Positions 6,799-14,611 of a DNA stretch of 21,194 bases are shown here, piece by piece. Source of the stretch: Chromera velia (lineage: Eukaryota > Sar > Chromeraceae); assembly GCA_018398765.1 (NCBI GenBank), contig JAHBMJ010000493.1, positions 24,930 through 46,123 on the forward strand. The letters run 5' to 3'. How positions within the stretch are numbered: the first letter of the stretch is position 1; each line of letters starts with the position of its first letter. Made by a program: the position numbers and the translations under genes. A model generated the notes under the pieces. That model made no database searches. It saw only the letters and a list, made by a program, of their open reading frames with translations, and was not told where the DNA came from.

Positions 6799-9201
6799 TC
6801 ACTTCCCTTCCTTCTCCTTTGGAGGTGGAGGGGGCGGTGCAGGCCCCCCGGTGGTCGTCCCGACCTTTGCAGCTCTGAGGACCCGCTCGTGAATCCGGTA
6901 CCCCGGCTGCATCACCTGGAAGATTGTGCCCCTCACCTGCTTGGCCGAATTAAGGGGAGGGACATGGGGAAGGGAAATTCAAAGCCACAAAGTGATACTG
7001 GAGGATGGGGTGGAGGAGGGGCTGAGGAAAAGAGAAATGGAGCTCAATGCATTAGCCGGTTATTTTTTCTCCAGACCCTCTTTCCTGCTTTCCTACAGTG
7101 AGGGGAGGCTCAAAAAGAAAGGAGGCAGAAAAAAATTCCAGGGAACAGAGGGGGAAGGGGCGCGTGTCAGAGCCCGCTTTTCCGACTGAAGGCGATCATC
7201 TTATCCTCCAGATGTGTGGCCTCACATCGACATGTCCGCTTCCAAACAATTAATTGATGGAAGGCTCAAGAAAACTGTGTCTCCTAGAGACGTGAGTGCG
7301 TCGTTCTCTCCTCCTCCCTGACTACACGCACCGACCTTGCTTTTATCCTCCATCTGGAACATTGCCTCATGGAATGATGGGTCGAACAGGTTGCCCTCCT
7401 GCAGACAGACAGCGAAGCAGCCAGTCAGTGTGTGTGGAAGAAAAAACGAGTACACTTAGGCTCACAAGTGCCAATAAACAAACATCAGGAGGGGGAAAGG
7501 AAATGACGACAGGATGGGGGGTAGATAGGAGACGGAGACCTTCACGAAGAAGGAAAAGTAAATGATTCAATTAATCAGTGAATGAATGAATGAATGAAGC
7601 GACCATAAAACTAGCTAGGTGTGCATGGACTCCCTCTTTGCGCCTGAAGCAATTATTTCTTCTCCCCTGTGTGCTTTTCCAACGGGCTCTTTTTGTTCCT
7701 CTATCTTCGTGTGCTTCTCCAGGCTTCTACTCTTCGCTCCTCACTCCCCCCTCCCCCCCCCCTTCCTTCCTCACCGGTTGATCCTTGACGATTCCATGAT
7801 TCTCAAAGGCCTTCAACAAAATGGTCTCCGTCATCTTCACACCCTCAGCAATGGTCTTCAAGGGGGTGTCCTCCTCCTGCAATCAGCCAGGAAGAAGATA
7901 CAGAGGAAGACGAGACGACAGAGAGAAAAAACCCTTCTTTCGTCCCCATGGCACACTCTACCAAAGGAGCGAGCAATGCGGTGGCTGTGGACTGCCAGAA
8001 AGGGAGAAGGGAAGGAATAACGAAAGAGACCGAGGGTGCATGTATGCAGGCAGGAAAGAGAGAGCCCTGCAGAAGAAGGAGAAGGAAATTCCGATTTGCA
8101 TTCTCTTCGAACCTGAAGTGTCTTTCCTTGCCTTTCCTAACGCATGCTGACAAAGTCTCATCTCGTTCATTCTCTTTTTCTCTCTCTTCTCTTCTCTTTC
8201 TCTCGCTCTCTCGCTCGCACGCACGCGCGCGCACACGTGCGGATGCGTGTGCACATGTGTGCATCTGATGCTTGTTCATGTTCTGACCAGGCGTTCAGCC
8301 TCAATCGACTTCGATGCAAGCTCCAATGTGTCTGCTACTTCCACCATGCTTGAAGCAAATTTGGCCACTGCGTACTTGTTGGAATTGTCAAGCTGCAGGG
8401 AGAAATATGCGGCACGCTAACATACAATCGAGCATACAGAGATAAGACAGGAAATGCGCACTGATTCGGGATCAAGCTTCGAGATAAGAAAGCCTTGGAT
8501 GAAGACCCACATGTATGTACAGAAACAGACGTGCCCCTGCACTCTTGTTGAACTTTTCCAGCTACACGAACAGGAAGGTAGTCAGAGAAGATGGCGCATC
8601 GGATATGATTCAGACCCCGCATACTGTGTGCTTGCCTTCCCCCTCGCGCCATTCGCTCCCTCACAAAACAAGAAAGGAGACGGGAAAGGCAGACAAGGAG
8701 TCAAAGAAGAAGCGGAGCAGTGCGGTAAAGAAAATCTGCATTGAGTGACTGTGCGTTCCTGGGTCTTTCTTCCTGGTTATGCGTGTAGGACTGACTGACA
8801 TCTGTCCTGTGTCTCGTCCTGAGATTCTCCATCTCTGCCAGTGTCCTCAAGAGTTTGTCCTGCATCTCCTTCACCTTTGCAGACGCATCTTGGTACTTCT
8901 TCTCACACTCTTTCAGTTTCTCAAAAGAGACCTCGGCTGCTTCAGTCTCCTTCTCTTTACCACCACTGGAGGCTGGGGTTTCTTCTTTGGCAGCCTCTGC
9001 TTGAGCAGGCTTCTCAGGTTTCTCGTCTCCAGGAGTCGCGGATGACTCCGCAGAGGAAAAGAAGCGAAACGACTGACGGCTGCTGCTCGCAGGCCGTGCC
9101 AATCCACTCACACACCCGGGTCTGACCGGGAGGGAGACCCGGCGGGCCAGAGAGAATACCAGGGCTGGACGCATGACGAAAGACAAAAAAGGAGACGGCA
9201 A
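6799..9201 (-). CDS. grpE: Mitochondrial GrpE-type nucleotide exchange factor (five exons)
   Basis: GrpE releases ADP from Hsp70/DnaK so that it can rebind ATP; in mitochondria it works with matrix Hsp70 in import and folding. Inferred exons: 9201-8800, 8392-8288, 7876-7775, 7398-7336, 6936-6799 (TGA at 6799-6801), spliced 269 aa. All four introns are phase 0, GT-AG, and 376-411 nt long. Residues 1-50 form an Arg/Ser-rich presequence without acidic residues (RRVSLPVRPG, SSRQSFRFFSS). Met10 is an equally good start (260 aa). After an acidic linker, residues about 92-134 form the long coiled-coil helix with LLRTLAEMENLRTRHRTD. This joins exactly to LDNSNKYAVAKFASSMVEVADTL, then EGVKMTETILLKAFENHGI, FDPSFHEAMFQ, and the beta domain VMQPGYRIHERVLRAAKVG. 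The C-terminus adds a proline run and KEKEGK. The family call is firm; mitochondrial location is inferred from the presequence. Confidence 0.93.
6937..7335 (-). other. GrpE intron 4
   Basis: 399 nt, donor GTCGGT after MEDKSK, acceptor AAGCAG before VRGTIFQ, phase 0. The acceptor lacks the TGCAG ending of most introns here. Confidence 0.8.
7399..7774 (-). other. GrpE intron 3
   Basis: 376 nt, donor GTGAGG after HGIVKDQP, acceptor CTGCAG before EGNLFDP, phase 0. It contains a (GAAT)n run at about 7578-7597 in the plus sense. Confidence 0.85.
7877..8287 (-). other. GrpE intron 2
   Basis: 411 nt, donor GTCAGA after SIEAERL, acceptor TTGCAG before EEDTPLK, phase 0. The donor-proximal part holds a CT-rich tract and alternating CG/CA DNA at about 8216-8262. 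Confidence 0.85.
8216..8262. repeat. Alternating purine-pyrimidine tract in GrpE intron 2
   Basis: GCACGCACGCGCGCGCACAC followed by GTGTGCACATGTGTGCA. Alternating CG/CA DNA of this kind has Z-DNA potential. It follows a CT-rich microsatellite-like run. Confidence 0.7.
8393..8799 (-). other. GrpE intron 1
   Basis: 407 nt, donor GTCAGT after TRHRTD, acceptor CTGCAG before LDNSNKY, phase 0. The join restores the GrpE helix without gap or extra residues, which supports both sites. Confidence 0.88.
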
Positions 9202-10283
9202 ACTGCTTTTCAGGTTGATCTGTCTCCCTTCGGTTCAGGGGACTTCACGGAATTGACTCGTCCTTTCTGTGCCCAGAAGAACGAAGTTTTGCATGGAGGA
9301 AGGCTGAGATACTTCAAAGCTCTTCGATGAAGTCGACCCATGGTGAACCAAGTCGAACCCACGCGTTCGTTTGAAAGCCCTTGCATGCTGCGAGACGTTA
9401 CGAATGGAAGCATCAGCGATCGACGCACGCACAAATCGGTCGGCCGGTTAATTATTAATTGTCAGTGCGGGATGGCGGGCAAGGACTTTCTGCGCACTTC
9501 TTCTGTGCGAGCGCATGTTTTTTGTTTTTTTCCGTACGCGTCCCAATTTTCGCGAATTTTCGTGCATTAATCAATATTATAATTTGCATGAATCGATCGT
9601 CCATGCATATATATATGCAGTACGTGGCATGCACGATCGATGTATATGCATGCATGCATGGTGCATGTTCTTTTGGATCCATGCACCTCTGCGGCTAGCT
9701 ATATTAATATATAGCTAGAGCATTAATATAGCTAGAGCTGCACGCCTGTTTTTACACCTGAATCCGAGCATCATCTCTGCTGAACGGATTCCCTTCTTGC
9801 AGGCCTCTAACGAGGAAGATCCGCTTAGAAGACGTGTGGCAAGATAACGGTTGTGACTGTTATTTGCTCCAGGTTTCTCCGTGAAATCTTGTTCAGCAGC
9901 TGGTGGAGGGAGAAAAGGTCGAAGTCGTGAAGTGATCATTCTTCCCTCGCACGATCAGATCGGTTCTTCTTTCAATCGCAGACGCAGCGCCCTGTACACC
10001 GCAGAAAGGGTTCGAGGCTCAATCAAATTCGCTGTCAAAAAACAGAAAGTCTCTCGTCTCTCTTAAAAGCACCCATATATATATACAGGAAAAGCACCTG
10101 CACATAAACCCGTAGAGTTCCATCCCAGGACCTTTCGGCACTGTTCGATCGGGACACACACACGGGAGAGTGCGAACGGCAAAGAAGGAGAAAGTCAATC
10201 GACACGAAACGGCATATCGCAGTCTGAACTCAAGAACAAAAAAAAAGAAGGTCGAGATAGCAAGTTAAGAGAATCCAGACAAG
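9202..10283. promoter_or_regulatory. Divergent intergenic region between GrpE and the CFAP96-like gene
   Basis: About 1.08 kb separates two start codons that point away from each other, so both promoters and 5' leaders must lie here unless upstream untranslated exons exist. It contains the three-hairpin cluster at 9592-9718 and a TATATATATA tract at about 10074-10084. Short open frames (9881-10066 plus, 9715-9939 minus) have no recognisable domain. Confidence 0.5.
9592..9718. repeat. Cluster of palindromes in the divergent intergenic region
   Basis: Three structures follow one another. ATCGATCGT (9592-9600) pairs with ACGATCGAT (9633-9641) around the 16-bp palindrome TGCATATATATATGCA (9604-9619). 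GGTGCATG (9660-9667) pairs with CATGCACC (9680-9687). CTAGCTATA (9695-9703) pairs with TATAGCTAG (9710-9718). A GCATGCATGCATG run lies between the first two. Confidence 0.8.
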
Positions 10284-10447
10284 ATGCCGACTGGAATGCC
10301 ACCAGAGTACAGGAGGGAGCTGCAGGAGCGTCTTTTGGCAGAGTCCCTCGCAGAGAGTCAGTGAGGAGCGGGCCGGCAACAAAAAAGAAGAGAGAAAGCA
10401 TGCGTGCGCCAGACACACCAAAAATGACACCTAACCACAAAGAATGA

Positions 10448-10489
<42 letters not shown>

Positions 10490-12045
10490 GCACGCACGCA
10501 CGCACGTACGCACCCGAGCACGTACACATGAGGGAGACCGAATAACAAAGAACGGAGCAATGGCAGATACACAGAAAACGGACCCAGAATGCGGAAAAGA
10601 AGAAGCGTGCCACATGGAGACCAAAAAAGAAAAAAGAAGGGAGTCCAACAGAAAACAGTCCCTTGACTGCATGTTTGAGGTGGGGATGTTTTCCTTCGGT
10701 CTCTCTTTCCCAATGCCTTTCATGACCACTAAACTTCGTTTGACCTTTGGACCTTCGTGCTGGAGACACAGCATCAAATCGCCTTTATCTTCTTGCTGAC
10801 ACCCTCCGTCCTTTCCTTCCTTCTTTCTTCCCTTCCTTCTGCCTGCAGGCGGAACCCAACGCCACGGTTACATCGGGTTCATGCACCCCCTGGCTGTGTG
10901 TGACGACTCCAAAGCCCCGAAGTCGACCTTCCACCCCCAGCACGAGAGGCTGCAGCCAGTCAACTTCCTCACCACAGAGGTTAAGAAAGGAAGGACCCCC
11001 GAGGTCTATTTCTCCTACTTGCCGTCTCTGCACGTGGGAGATCCCTACAAAGACTCGAACAGAAGGAAAGGACGGGGGGGAGATGAGGCTGTGTTCAAAC
11101 CCTCGGGGACCGTTCCGTACCCTGTCAACAAAACGGGTTATCCCTACACTCCTGAGGGTATGCACATCGATAAGAAGGCTCTGTGTGAGTATCATAAGCA
11201 GAGAGTGCCCATCAGAGGTGTCTGGACTGCACCGCCGAAGAAGGGAGGGAAGGGGCACTGGGCAACTGACGTCCTCTTGGGCCCATTGCCTGCATACATG
11301 GAGTCTCCATTCGACGGTTGGAAGGAAACTCGAAGGTAAACCCTGTCTACCTGCCAACTGAATTGCACTTCTACCATGCGCTAGAAGGCTAGCACTTCTC
11401 TTCCGCTTCTCTCTGTTTTGTCTTCTCTCACACGCTTCATTTTCCTTTTTTGCTTTGATTCAACCCGTGTACCCTTCAATTGTCTGGAGGCGGAGACCTG
11501 ACAGGAAGCTTGGCGTGAATCTGATATTCTTTTTCTTTCGTCTCCCCTCCCCTCTCCCTTCTTTTCCCTCGTTTGCGTGTGCCTGAAGGAACGAGAGGCT
11601 GATGAGTCAGGACAAGATGGGCCACCGCCCCCCCTTCAGGGCCACTCAAAACAGAACGGGGGGAGCCCTCTGGAGGGACTCGGAGCTCTTCCACCTCGAA
11701 TGCCAAGAAGGAGACTGCCTACCCCAGCCTCATTCCACCAGGATGTACACACAACCCGCCAGACACGACAGAGTGTTCCTCCCCACTAACCCGTCGAAGG
11801 CCGGGCAGACAGGCTGCTTCATGCCCTTCCCTGAGTACATGCACCAGGGATTCCCTAGACCCAAAACTAGGGCCGAGAGGGAGGCAGCCAGGACCGCCCG
11901 ATTCTCCGAGGAGCGCTCCTCCTGGCGTGACCCCAGACAGATGGACCTAGCCAATCCGAGCCGCTCTGTGGTGATGGGCACAAGGAACATCAGGGTTGAG
12001 ACTAGCAGGGCATGTGCAGCCATGGCAACTGCAAGGAGGCGATAG
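10284..12045 (+). CDS. CFAP96/C4orf47-like candidate ciliary protein (three exons)
   Basis: Inferred exons: 10284-10356, 10849-11335 and 11589-12045 (TAG), 338 aa. The introns are phase 1 (GTCAGT...CTGCAG, codon AGC) and phase 2 (GTAAAC...TGAAG, codon AGG). The protein is rich in Pro, Gly, Tyr and basic residues with no predicted membrane segment, like many microtubule-associated ciliary proteins. Residues about 63-111 (NFLTTEVKKGRTPEVYFSYL, PSLHVGDPY, then VFKPSG) resemble the C-terminal F-x-P...G-x-F...PSH..DPY...F-x-PSG pattern of CFAP96/C4orf47. A second, shorter copy of the pattern is at about 249-271 (VFLPTNPSKAGQTGCFMPFP). CFAP96 is a cilium- and centrosome-associated protein; a flagellar role here is inference from motif spacing recalled by eye. 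The gene structure is more certain than the family. Confidence 0.75.
10357..10848 (+). other. CFAP96-like gene intron 1
   Basis: 492 nt, phase 1, donor GTCAGT and acceptor CTGCAG. It contains the (CA)n(CGCA)n microsatellite and a pyrimidine-rich run (TTCCTTCC and TTTCTTCC) before the acceptor. Confidence 0.75.
10450..10512. repeat. (CA)n(CGCA)n compound microsatellite inside intron 1
   Basis: About 17 CA units run into about six CGCA units. The Cys-Val-Cys-Val open frames on the minus strand here are only this repeat translated. Confidence 0.95.
11336..11588 (+). other. CFAP96-like gene intron 2
   Basis: 253 nt, phase 2, donor GTAAAC, acceptor TGAAG. It is pyrimidine-rich. The acceptor is the only one of nine in the window that does not end in CAG; it was chosen because it keeps the frame into NERLMSQDK. 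Confidence 0.65.
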
Positions 12046-12742
12046 ATAGAGCTAGGGTGAGGGGAAGAGACACGAACGGGAAGGGGGGGGAGAAGAAAGG
12101 GAGAGAGAATAACCGTCTGCGCGTCTGCCATGAAGAAGAAGAACTCTGGATCAATGAACCATGCAAACACTTCGTTTCGCTTCACTTGAGGGAAGCGGAA
12201 GGAGACCTCCCCTACATTCCCTGTCCCATGCACCCCTTCTTCTTTTCCTCTTTTCACGAACTTTGAAGAGAAATTTATTTTGGTGAGTGCTGTCGTTCAT
12301 TTTGCCATGCCTCCTTTTTCATTAGAGTGCATTGCATTCTCTCATCTACATGTCTTCCTTCAACTTTCCATCGCAACCAACCTCTTTGCTCTTGTGAATA
12401 ACCCAGAGAAGCGCCCAGCTTCCATTCACTCACCCACTAATTTGCATACGTGGATTGCGCGAATGAATGAATGAACGGACTGTCTTCCTTCCTTCCCCCG
12501 TGCTCTCCTGTTTGGTTGGATTTTATTTCCTCTTTTCTCTCTCTGTGCTCTCAAGTATTTTCTCTCTTCTTCTTCTTCCTCCACCATTGTCGGTGTAGAG
12601 AACAACTGCCAAGTTTGGATTGTTTGGTTCTCCTCGCTCCCCTCCCGTAATCGAGACAGACAGCAAGCCCCTTAGATCGATCGATCGAGACTTTCCTCCT
12701 CAAAGGAAAGGAAAGTGGAAACCGGCCATGCACGCGATCGAC

Positions 12743-12744
<2 letters not shown>

Positions 12745-12779
<35 letters not shown>

Positions 12780-12800
12780 AGGGAGAAAGAGAGAGAGAGA
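12745..12800. repeat. (GA)n(GGGA)n(GA)n microsatellite
   Basis: About 14 GA units, three GGGA units, then more GA. Purine-only on the plus strand. Confidence 0.95.
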
Positions 12801-13557
12801 CAGGCCCAGGGCTTCGCACAAGTCTCGTGAGGAAAAAACAAGAACGATCCTCGACGGACCGAGAGTACAAGTCGATGTGAAGTAATGGCATGGGGGGTTG
12901 AAGAGGCATGCAGAGGTCAAATAACGCCTGCCTGTGCGTTCAGATCGACCGCCTGCCTGCCTGTCAACCCGCCTTTCTGCACTCACCTCAAAGAGATTGG
13001 TGAAGATCGGAAAAGTTCGGATAGGAGAAGACAATGAAGAAGCAGGCTGGCTGAGCATCCAAGAAAGTAGGCAGAGACAACAATTAAAGCATAGGAGCCG
13101 TTTGAGGAAAAAGTTTCAAGAACCGAAGAAGAGTTGAAAGGGTCGAGTACCAATCTAAAAAAGGAAGAGAGGGAGATGGTCACGATCAGAATTAAGAAAA
13201 AAAAAAAAAATCTATCCACGAAATAGTGACTTTCAAAAGAAGGACGGGGTTAACCATCCATGAAACGGTTTTATGCACAGACTGCAGTTTTTTACCATTT
13301 TATACCACTGCAAACGGGTCTTCATATACAATACTGTAGCATCTGTTTTATATTGCAACTAGTATTGCAATTACTAATTAAAATGTCATATATTTTTTTC
13401 TGTAAGTCTAGTGATTCTTTTTCTATTTTTAACTACTTCATTAACATTCATCAACTATAAATTAAACTTGTTATATTTGGTGTTATACCTTCCCGCTTTA
13501 GAAAGATACTCAGATGGAGGGCTTAGGATAGCTTAGCAGGGCTAAAGAAGGTGACTA

Positions 13558-13590
13558 AACGTAAAAGTACGTAAAAATACGTAAAAGAAA
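13558..13590. repeat. ACGTAAAA(A/G)T tandem repeat
   Basis: Three units of a roughly 10-bp repeat (ACGTAAAAGT, ACGTAAAAAT, ACGTAAAAG) in the AT-rich island. Confidence 0.7.
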
Positions 13591-13849
13591 CATTATGTAA
13601 AGTGCTGAATTGGTTTAAATTGGTTATAAGAAGACACAGAGAATCGTTTGACGTCGCTGAGTCTAGGATTTAACTAGATTTAACCCTAGCTCAATCATCA
13701 TCATAATCATAATTATTATTGTCAGATCGGTCTATATAGGTTATTATAGGTTTGAAATTATAGGTTATTATGCAATGTATGAGTCTATGTTGTACTGTCC
13801 TTTTGCCAGACCTGCACCATACAACAGGTGGGGAGCCTAAATAATTATC

Positions 13850-13863
13850 TATAATCATGATTA
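13850..13863. repeat. 14-bp perfect palindrome
   Basis: ATAATCATGATTAT in the AT-rich island upstream of the IDO gene. Similar CATCATCATAATCATAATTATTATT DNA lies about 150 bp upstream. Confidence 0.6.
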
Positions 13864-14611
13864 TCATCATCGATCATGGATAAAAACTAGTAGTATTTAA
13901 ACTACAATAAAAAATTTAAGATCTAGTATAACGATTCTAGTAGATTCTAGTTTAAGCCCATTAAGATTGAAAGGGGCGCCGGCCAGGTGTGGCCCGCCTG
14001 CGTGCGCCTGCGTATATTCATATGCCGAGGCGGGCGGGCGGCTTAATCCCCGGCCCGGGCTTATCATGATCATGCCCCACAAGTTCCTCGCACGGAGTGC
14101 TCTCAAGAGGGGATTCCGCGAAAACTTCTTACAGGCCGCGCCAATATCTGGGGACCGTAACCGAACGTCTTGCAAGAACTTTTTTTCGCGTCCCCCAAAT
14201 TTCCGAATTTTCCGTCACGCATGAAAGATTCTTACGCCGCGCGGAAGGCAGATTCTTTCACCTCAACATTTCAATATTGGGTCAAGTCGTCTCTTTTCTG
14301 CCTCCACACAATCACTCTTTGAACACTCCAAGAGATCGCTTCGAGTCCAACTGAGTTGTGACCACTGGCCGGCAGTCCGAGATGAGAATTCAGCAAGTTG
14401 AAAGCGCTTTCGGTCTGTATGAGTTGCAAAAAGCCTCAAATCGTGCTTCCACTTTCTGACTTCCTTTGTCGGTGGCATATATGAAGGAATCAAGATCGAG
14501 AACGTCTGAAATTTTCTGCACCGCCTAATTGGTCTGCATTTTTATCTTTGTACTTGCACTCCTTTACTCCCGTCCTGAAGGTCACAGGTGTTCCGAACGT
14601 CTTTCAACAAT

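Larger units (their letters stand above)
12046..14611. other. Gene-free stretch between the CFAP96-like and IDO genes
   Basis: 12046-12700 is probably the 3' flank of the upstream gene. A GA/GGGA microsatellite lies at about 12745-12800. An AT-rich island covers about 13190-13970, with ACGTAAAA repeats (about 13558-13590) and a duplicated TATAGGTTATTAT (13735-13747, 13759-13771). A sharply GC-rich patch follows at about 13974-14060. 14060-14611 should contain the IDO promoter and leader. No coding frame is convincing, although an upstream IDO exon cannot be excluded. Confidence 0.5.

Noticed and set aside
10005..10030. GGTTCGAGGCTC, resembling a tRNA T-loop
   Set aside because: No matching acceptor, D or anticodon arms at the right spacing.
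9881..10066. Short basic open frame upstream of the CFAP96-like gene
   Set aside because: No domain, starts at a non-ATG codon, and lies where a promoter or 5' leader is expected.
10195..10777. Minus-strand open frames of 112-172 codons with Cys-Val repeats
   Set aside because: The Cys/Val runs are the translated (CA)n(CGCA)n microsatellite inside an intron of the plus-strand gene.
11730..12257. Minus-strand open frame of 175 codons
   Set aside because: Mostly antisense to exon 3 of the CFAP96-like gene, with no recognisable domain.
13967..14354. Open frames upstream of IDO as a possible first exon
   Set aside because: No IDO-like residues and no clear donor that would join to the acceptor-like CACAG at 14583-14587; an upstream exon is not needed for the family alignment.
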